Shown: piece after piece, positions 17,935-27,461 of the stretch
Layout: each line of letters begins with the position of its first letter
How positions within the stretch are numbered: the first letter of the stretch is position 1
Origin: Acidobacteriota bacterium
GTDB lineage: Bacteria > Acidobacteriota > UBA4820
Reading direction: 5' to 3'
Length of the DNA: 64,000 bases
Assembly (NCBI GenBank): GCA_029559035.1
Contig: JAKQCT010000001.1
Span: forward strand, 1-64,000
Notes under the pieces: generated by a model
What the model was told of the DNA's origin: nothing
Database searches by the model: none
The model's input: only the letters and a program-made list of their open reading frames with translations
Position numbers and translations under genes: made by a program

Positions 17935-18756
17935 TCATTTTTTCAGAAGGGACTCGATCTGTTTGTCGAGCTTTTCTATGGTGCCGGGCCCGTAACCGGC
18001 GGAGAAGTATGTTATCTTCGAATCCCTGCCTATTATCATGTGGGTCGGGAAACCCGTAACTCCGTATGTCCCCGCCACGGCCGTGCTGTCAGGGACTATG
18101 TTGTATCTGAACTCGTTCTTCTCGAGGAACTTCTCCAGTTGCGTCTTGCTGTTGGTGGACATCCCGAGGAATACCACGTCCTTGCCCTTGTACTTGTCGA
18201 CAACCTTGTTTAGCTCGGGGATCTCCATCCTGCAAGGTTTGCATTCCATGAACCAGAAATTGACGACGACTATCTTTCCCTTCAGCTTATCGAGGGAGTG
18301 TTTTTTACCCTTCATGTCCGTCACGGAAAAGGGCTTCGCGTCCATCCCCTGAGCGGGTTCGCTTTCACTCTCCTCCTGTTCCATCATTGAAAGGAACTGC
18401 TTTTTCTCTTCCGGGCTTGCCGCTCTGAAAACGAACGCCTTTATTTCCTTGTCATTGTCGAGGTAGGGTTCCGGAACATAGTCTCCCGACATTATCGATT
18501 CCATGAATTCCTTGCCCTCGAGCCTCTTCCCGTCGGGGAGGTACATGGGCATCACATCGGGGTTCAGCAATATCTGCTTGTTCGGGTCGAGGTCCCCTGT
18601 TTCCGCCTTTTTCAGGCCTTGAAGCTTTTCCGCGAGAGAAGGGTTGCTTCCGCTATCCGCCTCAGCGGGGGGCGTCCCATCGCGGGCGGCCAGCGGGCAG
18701 GCCCACATCACAGAGGCAATTGTCAAAACAATCATCATCGTTCTGAAATCATTCAT
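17935..18756 (-). CDS. TlpA/ResA-like thioredoxin-fold protein
   Basis: Exported (N-terminal hydrophobic segment MMIVLTIASVMWACPLAA). The C-terminal about 140 residues form a TlpA-type thioredoxin fold: FSVTDMKGKKHSLDKLKGKIVVVNFWFMECKPCRMEIPELNKVVDKY, with a CKPC redox centre, and a cis-Pro in GVTGFPTHMIIG. A roughly 120-residue N-terminal region (DVMPMYLPDGKRLEGKEFMESIMSGDYVPEPY) is of unknown role. It is likely a periplasmic or membrane-tethered disulfide reductase. AAGGAG and GGAG lie just before the ATG, and a TATAAT box is at 18785-18790 on the minus strand. Confidence 0.85.
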   Translation of the reverse strand: MNDFRTMMIVLTIASVMWACPLAARDGTPPAEADSGSNPSLAEKLQGLKKAETGDLDPNKQILLNPDVMPMYLPDGKRLEGKEFMESIMSGDYVPEPYLDNDKEIKAFVFRAASPEEKKQFLSMMEQEESESEPAQGMDAKPFSVTDMKGKKHSLDKLKGKIVVVNFWFMECKPCRMEIPELNKVVDKYKGKDVVFLGMSTNSKTQLEKFLEKNEFRYNIVPDSTAVAGTYGVTGFPTHMIIGRDSKITYFSAGYGPGTIEKLDKQIESLLKK

Positions 18757-18827
18757 GTCTCCGACTCCTTAAGACGAAACATTAATTATAATGCAAAAAA
18801 AAGCCCATGCAGACAGACACGAAAAGG

Positions 18828-18855
18828 AAAAAAGGGGCGGGCATGAACCCGCCCC
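18828..18855 (-). terminator. Terminator of the M16 peptidase pair
   Basis: On the minus strand GGGGCGGG-TTCATG-CCCGCCCC followed by TTTTTT. It lies just beyond the stop of the second M16 gene and upstream of the thioredoxin promoter. Confidence 0.85.
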
Positions 18856-18879
18856 CTGATCAACAGAGATCCGTGAATA

Positions 18880-21003
18880 TTATTTCAGTCCGAGCGCTTC
18901 CTTGTCGGCAGCCTGCGGCTCCACGTTGAGTGCCGCTGATGAATAAAAAGTCTGTTCCGACACGTTGCCGCCGTCGAAAGTCCTCCTGACGAATGGAACC
19001 AGGAGCCCCTGGACGACCCTGAAATCGCCGTATACCTCCACGAGATCTTTCGGTCCTTCATGAGTGTTCTGCCTCGTCCCGACCCCTATCAACATACCTT
19101 CAGCGATGTATAGTTTTACCGGGGCGTTCTCGATCGTAACGACGACAAGTTCGGCCTTGCGGGAGTCGATCTCCTTCGGCCCGATATACTGGCCTTGGAG
19201 CTTTCCCGAGATCACATCCCTCAGTATGTTGGCGCCGGCCAGAGAAAGGTACAGGGATCTTTTCGCTTCCTTGAGCTGGCTTTCCGGGATAACCTTTTTC
19301 CTGCCATTCATGGTCCTGTAGCCTTCGGAACCCTTCACTACCTCCTCAATTTTCCCCATGGGGCTTTCGATCTCGACCCGGGACTTGTCCGGGAAGACGA
19401 AAAGGCCTTTCTGCTTCACCGAGAAATCGCCCATGGGCGTCTTCATGGTCGTCGTGCATTCGAAAGAGAAGTTCTTCAGGTCTGTCAGCTGTTTTTCGCC
19501 GACTTTGACGGCCGCGGCCTTCAGAAGCTCCGTGCCTTTCTTCATGGTCTCGGGCGTCGGCTCGGGAAGGACCTCCTTGACCGGCTGATCGGGTATCGTG
19601 ATGTCGATGACGCCGACGCTCCCGAACGATCCGAGCTGGTCCCTGACCTCCTTTTTGCCGACCACCAGAACGGCGAGCTTGTCGTCGAACAGGTGCTTCC
19701 CCGCCGCGGCAAGGATGTCATCGGCAGTCACCTTCTCTATCTTCCCCCTCAGCTCCTCGTTGAACTTTTCCGGATATCCGTAGAACTTGTAGAGAAGCAT
19801 TCTTCTCGCGATCTTTTCAGTCGAGTCGAATTCGAAGGCGAAGCTGTTCATGTAGCCGTCCCTGGCCCTGGTGAGCTCCTCGTCGGTGACCTTCCCTGTC
19901 CTCACCTTCTTGATTTCGTCCAGGATGGTCTGCAGGGCTTCCCTCGTTGATTCCGGCTTTGTCGAAGTGTAGAAGTAAAATGCGCCTTTGTGGTCGTAGG
20001 CGGGCATCATGTAGCCTCCCGCGCCGTAAGCCAGGCCTTTCAGGGTTCTCACCTGCGTGAATATCCTCGAGGCCATCCCTCCGCCCAGAACCTCCGAAAG
20101 CATGTTGACCGCCGGGTAATCTGGATCGTCAAGCCTCAGGCCGAGGTGGCCGAGAAGGATCGTCGACTGCTCCACGTCGTTCTTTTCGATGAAGCTGACG
20201 GAAGCCTTAGGCTCCGGTATGTTCGGGACAGCGAAAGCGGGCGCGATCGTTCCGTTCTTCCATCCCCCGAGAAGCTTCCCGAATGTCTCCTTCATCTCCG
20301 GGGTGTCGAAATCGCCCACTACGGCGATGATGGTCTGCTCGGGGCGGAAGAACTTGTCGTGGAACCTGAGGAGGTCAATCCTCTCGAGAGCTTCCACGTC
20401 CGCGTATTCAAGCTGGCTCGCGTAGGGGGAGTCTGCCCCGTAAACCAGTTTCATGAACTCTCTTCGGGCGAGGCCGTTGACGTTGTCGTTCCTTCTTGAT
20501 ATCTGGCTGTTCATCTGGGTCTTGGCAAGCTGGATCTTCTCTTCTGGGAACGCCGGAGAAACAAGGAATTCAACGAAGAGCGGGATAACCTCCTCCCTGT
20601 TCTCCCTGAGCATCTTCGCCCTTACGGTGACCGCAGCGTCGCCCGAATAGGTCTCTATCTCGGCGCCGATGTTCTCCAGGAACTCGTCGACCTTGTCTCC
20701 GCTCATGGACTTCGTTCCTCCGCTCCTCAGGACCTCGCCGAAAAGCTCGGCCTGCCCCGCTTTGCTCTCGTCGACTCCGCCTCCGCGGATCATCGCCGTC
20801 AGGCTTATCAGGGGAAGCTCGTGCTTTTCGAAGAAATAGACCTGGAGGCCGTTATCAAGAACGGTTTTCTCGAAAACGGGGTTTTTTATCGGGTTAAGCG
20901 GGGGAACTTTGACGGTCTCGAACGGCCGGGGTTTCTTTTCTGCGCCCTGGAAGCACAGGGAAAGAGACAGCAGAACGACGGAAACTATCATGAGCTTTTT
21001 CAT
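18880..21003 (-). CDS. M16 peptidase-like subunit lacking the zinc motif, with LolA-like C-terminus
   Basis: Signal peptide MKKLMIVSVVLLSLSLCFQG, then two M16 repeats (PVFEKTVLDNGLQVYFFEKHELPLISLTAMIRGGGVDE; LGGWKNGTIAPAFAVPNIPEPKASVSFIEKNDVEQSTILLGHLGL). Where active members have HxxEH this one has ELFGE (AGQAELFGEVL), so it cannot bind zinc in the usual way. The last about 220 residues (NFSFECTTTMKTPMGDFSVKQKGLFVFPDKSRVEIESPMGKIEEVVKGSEGYRTM) resemble a LolA/LppX-type outer membrane lipoprotein-sorting fold, an unusual fusion. It probably pairs with the active M16 protein encoded immediately upstream, 1 nt apart. Confidence 0.88.
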   Translation of the reverse strand: MKKLMIVSVVLLSLSLCFQGAEKKPRPFETVKVPPLNPIKNPVFEKTVLDNGLQVYFFEKHELPLISLTAMIRGGGVDESKAGQAELFGEVLRSGGTKSMSGDKVDEFLENIGAEIETYSGDAAVTVRAKMLRENREEVIPLFVEFLVSPAFPEEKIQLAKTQMNSQISRRNDNVNGLARREFMKLVYGADSPYASQLEYADVEALERIDLLRFHDKFFRPEQTIIAVVGDFDTPEMKETFGKLLGGWKNGTIAPAFAVPNIPEPKASVSFIEKNDVEQSTILLGHLGLRLDDPDYPAVNMLSEVLGGGMASRIFTQVRTLKGLAYGAGGYMMPAYDHKGAFYFYTSTKPESTREALQTILDEIKKVRTGKVTDEELTRARDGYMNSFAFEFDSTEKIARRMLLYKFYGYPEKFNEELRGKIEKVTADDILAAAGKHLFDDKLAVLVVGKKEVRDQLGSFGSVGVIDITIPDQPVKEVLPEPTPETMKKGTELLKAAAVKVGEKQLTDLKNFSFECTTTMKTPMGDFSVKQKGLFVFPDKSRVEIESPMGKIEEVVKGSEGYRTMNGRKKVIPESQLKEAKRSLYLSLAGANILRDVISGKLQGQYIGPKEIDSRKAELVVVTIENAPVKLYIAEGMLIGVGTRQNTHEGPKDLVEVYGDFRVVQGLLVPFVRRTFDGGNVSEQTFYSSAALNVEPQAADKEALGLK

Positions 21004-21004
21004 T

Positions 21005-22507
21005 TTATTCCTCCTCCCCCTGCGTTTCGATCATCGCCACGGTCCTGTTGTTCCGTATGAACATCTCCTTGGAGACCCGCTTGATGTCGTCCTGCGAAAC
21101 GGCCTCGATCTTGTCAAGCTGGGCGAAAAGCTCGCGCCATCCGCCGCGCACGTTCTCCGCCATCGCGAGCTGGATCGCCAGGCCGAGGTTGCTGTTTATG
21201 CCGCTGAGGAAACGGGTCTTGGCGCGCGCCTTGACGCCCTTCAGCTCGTCCTCGGTGACCTTCTCGGAACCGATCCTTTTCAGCTCATCGTAGATGGCCT
21301 TCTCGCACTCCTCGTTCTTCACCCCCTTGTTGGGGACGCAGATTATAGTGAAGAGGCCGGGGTATTTTTCCCCCTCGAAAGTAGGCATGGCCTGCACTTC
21401 CATGGCCAGCTTCTTCTCCTTGACGAGGGACTTGTAAAGCCTCGACGACCTTCCGCCTCCGAGGATGTCGGAGATGGCGGAATAGACCGCGTCGTCCTTG
21501 TCGGTGACCGCGGGCCTGTGGTATCCGATGACGAGGAAAGGTTGGGACGGGTCTTCCATGATCATCCGTTTTTCAGCTCTCTGCGGGGGGTCGACGCTGA
21601 TGGGGGGTTCGGGCTTTTCTCCCGAAGGGATCCTGCCCATGTATTTCTCCAGGACGGGGACCGCCTTCTCAGGATCGAGGTCCCCGACTATGACCGCCGT
21701 GAGGTTTTTAGCGCAGTAATATTTCCTGAACCACGCCATCGCCTGCTCCCTCGTTATGTTCTTGAGGTCCTCCATGTTGCCTATTATGTACGAGCGGTAC
21801 ATGTGAGCCTTGTAGGCCAGCGGGAAGAAATCGTCGAACAGCCTGCCCATAGGGCTCGACTCCCCCATCCTCTTCTCTTCCATGATGACGTCCTTCTCCT
21901 TGTAGAACTCGTGAAGGACGGGATTGATGAACCTCTCAGACTCCAGCGCGGCCCAGAGCTCGAGCTTGTTCGAGGTCATCGAGTAGAAATAGACGGTCTG
22001 GTCGAAGCCGGTGAAGGCGTTCAGGTTCTGCGCGCCCTCCCTCTCCAGGACCTTGTCGTATTCGCCCGTCTCGACCCATTTCTGGGCTTCCTCGCCGGCT
22101 TTTTTGAAGTTCTCCTCGAGGGTTTTCAGTTTTTCGGGGTCGGGATTAAGTTTGAGCCTTTCGGCCCTGAGGGCCAGGAACGCTTCGTCCTCCCTGTCCA
22201 TGGCCGCCTTCTCCTTCGCGTAATCCTTGGTGCCGAGGGTGTCCGTCCCCTTGAACGCCATGTGCTCGAAGATGTGCGCGAGCCCCGTCGCGTCCTGCTC
22301 TTCGTTGACCCCGCCCACGTCCGCGTAGATCACGAAAGAAGCCACGGGCGCGTCGTGCCTCGGGACCATGATGACCTTCAACCCGTTCGAGAGGGTCTTT
22401 TCGACTACTCTTTTCTCCATCGCCCTGTAGCTGTCGTCAGCCGCGACGGCGGATAGCGAAAAGAGGATCAGCAAAACACTCGCTACTGCCAGCCATTTGT
22501 TCTTCAT
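21005..22507 (-). CDS. M16 family zinc peptidase (catalytic subunit)
   Basis: Exported (MKNKWLAVASVLLILFSLSAVAA). It contains the inverted zinc motif HxxEH in DATGLAHIFEHMAFKGTDTLGTKDY, with the downstream Glu in the expected helix, and a second M16 domain (YYCAKNLTAVIVGDLDPEKAVPVLEKYMGRI). Periplasmic M16B enzymes of this type act on peptides as heterodimers with an inactive partner. Here that partner follows directly downstream. Length 500 aa fits a two-domain M16B subunit. Confidence 0.92.
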   Translation of the reverse strand: MKNKWLAVASVLLILFSLSAVAADDSYRAMEKRVVEKTLSNGLKVIMVPRHDAPVASFVIYADVGGVNEEQDATGLAHIFEHMAFKGTDTLGTKDYAKEKAAMDREDEAFLALRAERLKLNPDPEKLKTLEENFKKAGEEAQKWVETGEYDKVLEREGAQNLNAFTGFDQTVYFYSMTSNKLELWAALESERFINPVLHEFYKEKDVIMEEKRMGESSPMGRLFDDFFPLAYKAHMYRSYIIGNMEDLKNITREQAMAWFRKYYCAKNLTAVIVGDLDPEKAVPVLEKYMGRIPSGEKPEPPISVDPPQRAEKRMIMEDPSQPFLVIGYHRPAVTDKDDAVYSAISDILGGGRSSRLYKSLVKEKKLAMEVQAMPTFEGEKYPGLFTIICVPNKGVKNEECEKAIYDELKRIGSEKVTEDELKGVKARAKTRFLSGINSNLGLAIQLAMAENVRGGWRELFAQLDKIEAVSQDDIKRVSKEMFIRNNRTVAMIETQGEEE

Positions 22508-22727
22508 ACACTACCTCCCTCAAAGAATTAAAAAAAATGGTAAATACGGGTGCTCGCGGATAAAAGTTTCTCCCCGCCGAGCCATGACACTATGAAAAAG
22601 AGCCGACGGAACTGCATTGTGTTATATTAACATAACAACAGGCTATTGCGTAAGCCGCTCCGGTATGTCTATAATGTTGACTGGCAGATGTTTTCATGCT
22701 TTGGGACCATGTGAAGAGGAAACTGAT

Positions 22728-24614
22728 TTGTGGAATAACGAAGAAAGCCCGATACAGCTAAAGGTGATACTTCCCAACAACGTGACGCTCAGCATATTCC
22801 TGCACGGAGACGGCCCGTGGGTGATGGGTGCGGCTCCCGACTCCGACCTGCCGGTGAAGGCGAAGGGGGTCTCGCGCAGGCATCTCGAGCTGAGCCGCAG
22901 GGACGGAGAGCTGTATTTCAGGGACCTTCAGAGCACCAACGGCACCAAGCTCAACGGGCAGAGAGCCGAAGAAGGGCTGCTGGGCAGGGAATCGATCATC
23001 CAGATCGGGGACGCCCTTGTCAGGCTCGGGGGAACCGACACTGACGACCTTCGGTCCCGGGGCGCGGATCCCGACCTCTACTTGGACAGCTACATGGACA
23101 TTCTCTGGGAGGGGGCGAACCTTCCTTCCAGCGAACCGACCAAGAAGCTGATCAATTTCGAGTTCATGACGAGCCAGGTCGAAAAATTCCTGTCCGGAGT
23201 ACCGCCGATAGAGGCCTCCGGGACATACGCCAACTTCATGATGGAGCTCCTGCAGTGCCGGGGGGTAAGGCTTTACCACAGCTTCGAAGACAGGAACATC
23301 CTGTTCGGGGAGGCCGGGGATTTTCCCCAGGACAGGCTGAAGCCGGACCAGCTCGACATAATGCTCGCGTCCGGAAGGGTCTCGGGATTCATCCTGAGCG
23401 ACAAGACGGAACCGCTTTATTTCCTTTGCTTCCCGATGCGCCTGGACAGCGAAATGAGGGTTGTTTTCATAGGAGCGATGCCGTATTTCCAGAACATCAT
23501 GCTGCAGAACCAGGAGGTTATACCTTCCTTCTACATACAATCCAGGCTCCTGGGGCAGTGGTCGTGGGAGATCACGAAAAAACAGAACGCGGTGAACGAC
23601 CTTCAGAAAAAACTTGCGGTGGTCGAAGCCGGCGTCAGCACTTCACCGGACGCGCTGGAACCCATCGTCGGGCAGAACGCGAAGCTGCTGAAGGAGATCG
23701 AAACTGCGGACCGGTTCGCCCCGACGGACACTCCGGTCCTGATATTCGGGGCCACGGGGACGGGAAAGGAACTTTTCGCGAGGCGGATACACAAGAAATC
23801 CCGCAGGTTCGAAAAGCCGTTCGTCGCCATCAACTGTGCCTCCATACCGGAGAACCTTCTCGAGAGCGAATTGTTCGGCGTCGAAAAAGGCGCCTACACG
23901 GGCGCGGACAAGAGCCGTATCGGCTATTTTGAAAAAGCGGACGGCGGGACGCTATTCCTCGACGAGATAGGCGACCTGCCGATTTCCCTGCAGCCGAAGC
24001 TCCTGAGGGTACTGCAGGAAAAACAGCTCTCGCCTCTCGGAAGCACGAAGGTCCGCCAGATCGATGTCCGGCTGGTGGCGGCGACGAACCAGGACCTCTT
24101 TTCCGCGGTGGGCAAGGGAGTTTTCAGGCAGGACCTTTTCTACCGGCTCAGCGAAGGGATCCCGATACACCTTCCGCCGCTCGCCGAGAGGGGCGACGAC
24201 ATACTTCTGCTCGCGAACTATTTCGTAAACATCGCGAACAAGGAATTCGGGAAGAACGTCGCGGGATTCGATGACAGGGCAGTGCAGGTCTTGAAAAAGC
24301 ACAATTGGCCGGGCAACGTGAGGCAGATGCAGAGCATAGTCAAGCAGATGGTCCTTCTGTGCAACGACAGGTTCATCACTGGTGAACTTGCCGAGGAGTC
24401 CATGGTCCGACACATGCTACCGGAGGATTGTCAGGCGGGGCTCCCCTTCTGGACCATGCCCATAGCGGAGGCGAAGGACGCCTTCGAAAAAGAATACCTG
24501 ACGCGGCGCCTCGCCGCCCGCGACGGGTCGATCTCCGCCCTCGCGAGGGAGCTGGGGATCGCCAGGCCCAACCTCTATATCAAGCTGAAACGATGGGGAC
24601 TCGGCAAGAAGTGA
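22728..24614 (+). CDS. FHA-domain sigma54-dependent activator
   Basis: N-terminal FHA phosphothreonine-binding domain (WVMGAAPDSDLPVKAKGVSRRHLELSRRDGELYFRDLQSTNGTKLNG, with the S-R-H and N-G core). A middle region has no recognised fold. The AAA+ sigma54-interaction domain carries Walker A GATGTGKE, GAYTGA in place of GAFTGA, LFLDEIGDLP and NWPGNVRQM. A Fis-type HTH closes the protein (ISALARELGIARPNLYIKLKRWG). Phosphopeptide input probably comes from the Ser/Thr kinase encoded 36 nt downstream. The start is ambiguous: TTG at 22728 has AGAGGA upstream and removes a non-conserved 37-residue head of the track ORF. Confidence 0.88.
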   Translation: MWNNEESPIQLKVILPNNVTLSIFLHGDGPWVMGAAPDSDLPVKAKGVSRRHLELSRRDGELYFRDLQSTNGTKLNGQRAEEGLLGRESIIQIGDALVRLGGTDTDDLRSRGADPDLYLDSYMDILWEGANLPSSEPTKKLINFEFMTSQVEKFLSGVPPIEASGTYANFMMELLQCRGVRLYHSFEDRNILFGEAGDFPQDRLKPDQLDIMLASGRVSGFILSDKTEPLYFLCFPMRLDSEMRVVFIGAMPYFQNIMLQNQEVIPSFYIQSRLLGQWSWEITKKQNAVNDLQKKLAVVEAGVSTSPDALEPIVGQNAKLLKEIETADRFAPTDTPVLIFGATGTGKELFARRIHKKSRRFEKPFVAINCASIPENLLESELFGVEKGAYTGADKSRIGYFEKADGGTLFLDEIGDLPISLQPKLLRVLQEKQLSPLGSTKVRQIDVRLVAATNQDLFSAVGKGVFRQDLFYRLSEGIPIHLPPLAERGDDILLLANYFVNIANKEFGKNVAGFDDRAVQVLKKHNWPGNVRQMQSIVKQMVLLCNDRFITGELAEESMVRHMLPEDCQAGLPFWTMPIAEAKDAFEKEYLTRRLAARDGSISALARELGIARPNLYIKLKRWGLGKK

Positions 24615-24650
24615 GCCTGGAACTCGTTCCTCGTCCTTCGGAGAAGCGCC

Positions 24651-27350
24651 TTGGTGGTTAAGAGCCCGCCTTCCTCCGGGGGAGGCGATCCGACCTCGAC
24701 CTTCGTCGACGAGGGAGGAAGCCCCTCCGTCATTTACCAGGCTGGACATGTGATGGCGTCAAGGTACGAAGTGATCTCGATACTGGGGTCGGGGGGCTAT
24801 GCCGTCGTCTACCGTTGCAGGGACATGGAACTGCGGCGGGAAGTCGCTTTGAAGCTCCTCATAAGATCCGGGCCGGCGACGGAAGCCCGGCTGAGAAGGG
24901 AAGCCGCTGTCGGATCCACGATGGAACATCCCCACCTGCTCCGCCTTTACGATTTCGGAACGCACGAAGGGACGCCCTTCATCACGATGCCCGTCGCGGA
25001 AGGCGGGACGCTCTCTCAGAAGCTCTCGGTGACTGGTCCTCTCCAGTTCCGTGAAACCTACGACCTGTGCTGCAGGATACTGGAGGGGCTCAAGTTCCTT
25101 CACAGGCATGGCTTCGTGCACAGGGACATCAAGCCGTCGAACATCTTTTTCGACGAAGCGGGCGTCGTGAGGCTGGGGGATTTCGGCATAGTCTGGAGCG
25201 AAAAGGACACGCGCTACACGGTCGAGGGGAACACGCCCGGAACTCCGCAGTACATGCCTCCCGAATTCCTTACGGGACAGCAGGTCACTTTTTCGTCCGA
25301 CCTCTGGTCGTTCGGCCTCACGGTCAAGGAGATGCTCGGTATAAGGGCCTTTGAATCCGCGCGTCCCGACGTGCCGAAGTGGTTCTTGAAATGGCTTTCG
25401 GGGCTTGTCCAGGTCGACCCATCCCGCCGTTTCAGGGATGCCGCAAGCGCGCTCCATGCGCTCAGGAAACACCGCGCCCCGCCCGTGATCGTCAGGAGAA
25501 GGATCGTCGCGGCTCTCGCGACCGCTTTCGCCGCCGCCACCCTGATCCTGGCGTGGCGTCTCCCGGAAATAGTTCAGTTTAAGAGCAGGACGGCCGATTT
25601 CACGAAGGTGGAAGGACATAAAGTCAAGGGGTTAGCCAGGGACGGGAGCCTTTCCTGGGAGGTTTCTTTCCCGGCAAAGGTCGGCCTGTCAGCCGATTTC
25701 GACAGGAACCCGGGGGCGGCGCCGCGTTTCCTTGTCCTGTACGGCGGGGCGGAAAGCCGGACCAGGCCGTCAAGCATCACCCCGCGGGCGGCGATCCTTT
25801 CATCAAAAGGCAAGCTGCTGGCGGAACTGGACCTGCTGCGTGAATTCAACCCGTTCAGGGGGTCGTTCGACGAGGGGTTCTTCAAGGCCGAGCTTCTCGG
25901 CGTGGACGACGCCGACGGCGACGGCCGCCCGGAAGCTTTCGTAAACTGCAAGCACAACATGTATCCCGACATCCTCTACACCCTGACATCCTCGACCATG
26001 TCCCTGAGGAACGCGCTCGCGAACTCGGGACACATTCACCTGGTTATCGTTTCAAAGGAGAAATCCAACTACCTGTCGGGCGCGAAGATGACGTACGTGA
26101 TCGGAATGAACAACAAGATGGGCCACCAGGAGGTGGCGATCCCCTTCGGCTCTCCCGCCGGCTTCCGCATGTCGCCGGACATGGACGATTTCTCCGACGC
26201 TTCGCATGTCATAGCTTACGTTCCGATAGGAACAGTGAACAACAGGAGCTTCAGGGACGCGGAAGTCGACGCCGAAGACAGGCTGGTCATCTCCTCGGAC
26301 GACGGCAGGAAGATCACCGTCGACAAGTTCGGAAGGCTCGAGAAGAACCTGAAGAACACGTCTTACGGCACCATGGAAGCTGCCGAAAACTACCTGGAAA
26401 TATTTTATCTGAATGTCAGGAGGGTAAGAAAACTCATTTTATCCGGGCGGGCGGATGAAGCGATGGAATGGTCCGACGATGTCATAAAGGATTCCCCCTG
26501 CAAAGAGCTTGAGCTTGCGGCGAGGTTCGCGTTTTCGGACGCGTACCTGGATGTGGGAGATATTGGAAAAGCCCTTCTTGTCCTGCCGGCGGACCCGCAG
26601 AAATGCGTCAATCCCAAGACCGTTCAATTGAGGAAAGCCAGGCTGCTTAATTTACAGGGAAAGTACGGAGAGGCGGTCCGTTCAGCATTGCAGTCAAGGA
26701 GCCCTCTGGGCATGAATCACTGGTACGGGATCTCCGATGCCGCGGCGGGAGAGATCCTGAAAGGAGCGGCTCCCAAGGAAGTCTGGAAGTTCATGGACGA
26801 GAATTACAACCAGTACCTTGCGACGCCTTCCGTAAATTCGTGGCTCCTTCAGTCCGGGATCCTCAGGGGGGAAAGCCCCGAGGCCCTGGAACTTGTCCGA
26901 GGGATGATGCGGAGCCAGGACAATTCGCTCGTCGAATACGACGAGAAAGTGCTCTTTCCCGCGATGGGGGAGCTCTGGATGCCTTTCGCGATGATCGACG
27001 CGGGAATAAAGGGGACAGTGCTGCCTTCAAAGACGAGCGTGGACGAAGCCTTGGAAGAGGAGAGAGAAAGAGAGTACCTTCTCCTGCTGGCCTTCTGGGA
27101 ATACAGGATGGGGGACAAAAAGAAGGCTTTGACCGGCCTGAAGAAGTCATTCGGGGAGCTTCGCAAGGCCGCGAAGCGCGATTCCTCCGCGCTTGTCCCG
27201 TATGTCATATCATCATTTTACTTCGGCTTCGCTTCCGCGGAAGCAGGGAACAAAGAGGACGCCGCGTCGTCCCTCCGGGAAGCCCTTCGCCTCTATCCCC
27301 GCGGGCCCCTCGCGGAAAAGGCCCGCAGCATTCTCAATCGATTGAAATGA
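24651..27350 (+). CDS. Membrane Ser/Thr protein kinase with C-terminal sensor/TPR region
   Basis: Hanks-type kinase at about residues 38-275: GSGGYAVVYRCRD (P-loop), VALKLL (Lys), FVHRDIKPSNIFFDEAG (catalytic loop near 156), LGDFGIV and the activation segment GTPQYMPPEFLTGQQ. One transmembrane helix at about 285-303 (RIVAALATAFAAATLILAW). The outer part has a beta-rich FG-GAP/PQQ-like section (LLGVDDADGDGRPEAFVNCKHNM) and TPR-like helices to the end. It starts at a TTG (24651) or the adjacent GTG. It follows the FHA-sigma54 gene closely, so the two probably form a phosphorylation-to-transcription switch. Confidence 0.92.
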   Translation: MVVKSPPSSGGGDPTSTFVDEGGSPSVIYQAGHVMASRYEVISILGSGGYAVVYRCRDMELRREVALKLLIRSGPATEARLRREAAVGSTMEHPHLLRLYDFGTHEGTPFITMPVAEGGTLSQKLSVTGPLQFRETYDLCCRILEGLKFLHRHGFVHRDIKPSNIFFDEAGVVRLGDFGIVWSEKDTRYTVEGNTPGTPQYMPPEFLTGQQVTFSSDLWSFGLTVKEMLGIRAFESARPDVPKWFLKWLSGLVQVDPSRRFRDAASALHALRKHRAPPVIVRRRIVAALATAFAAATLILAWRLPEIVQFKSRTADFTKVEGHKVKGLARDGSLSWEVSFPAKVGLSADFDRNPGAAPRFLVLYGGAESRTRPSSITPRAAILSSKGKLLAELDLLREFNPFRGSFDEGFFKAELLGVDDADGDGRPEAFVNCKHNMYPDILYTLTSSTMSLRNALANSGHIHLVIVSKEKSNYLSGAKMTYVIGMNNKMGHQEVAIPFGSPAGFRMSPDMDDFSDASHVIAYVPIGTVNNRSFRDAEVDAEDRLVISSDDGRKITVDKFGRLEKNLKNTSYGTMEAAENYLEIFYLNVRRVRKLILSGRADEAMEWSDDVIKDSPCKELELAARFAFSDAYLDVGDIGKALLVLPADPQKCVNPKTVQLRKARLLNLQGKYGEAVRSALQSRSPLGMNHWYGISDAAAGEILKGAAPKEVWKFMDENYNQYLATPSVNSWLLQSGILRGESPEALELVRGMMRSQDNSLVEYDEKVLFPAMGELWMPFAMIDAGIKGTVLPSKTSVDEALEEEREREYLLLLAFWEYRMGDKKKALTGLKKSFGELRKAAKRDSSALVPYVISSFYFGFASAEAGNKEDAASSLREALRLYPRGPLAEKARSILNRLK

Positions 27351-27394
27351 TGGCGTTTTTAACCTATAATTGCCTTTATTCCAAAAAAATCGTC

Positions 27395-27461
27395 ATTTTT
27401 TTGGAAATTTTAAATTTTAAGTTTTAAATTTGAAATTTTAAATTACCGGCGAAGCCGGTAC
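27395..27461. other. AT-rich low-complexity tract and hairpin before lysS
   Basis: Near-repeats of AAATTTTAAATTTTAAG run to 27444, followed directly by TACCGGC-GAA-GCCGGTA (27444-27460), a 7-bp hairpin whose end is 1 nt from the lysS ATG. No Shine-Dalgarno is visible outside the hairpin. It may control translation or simply be a short insertion. Confidence 0.4.

Noticed and set aside
19195-22456. Long ORFs 19195-19950 (+) and 20909-22456 (+)
   Set aside because: Antisense shadows of the M16 genes; composition is typical of a reverse-strand frame in GC-rich genes.
22621-22636. GTTATATTAACATAAC as an operator upstream of the FHA-sigma54 gene
   Set aside because: Arms are only 5 bp in an AT-rich stretch and no second copy was seen in the window.
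27395-27445. AT-rich repeats as replication origin or promoter
   Set aside because: No DnaA boxes nearby and no spaced -35/-10 pair; low complexity is enough to explain it.
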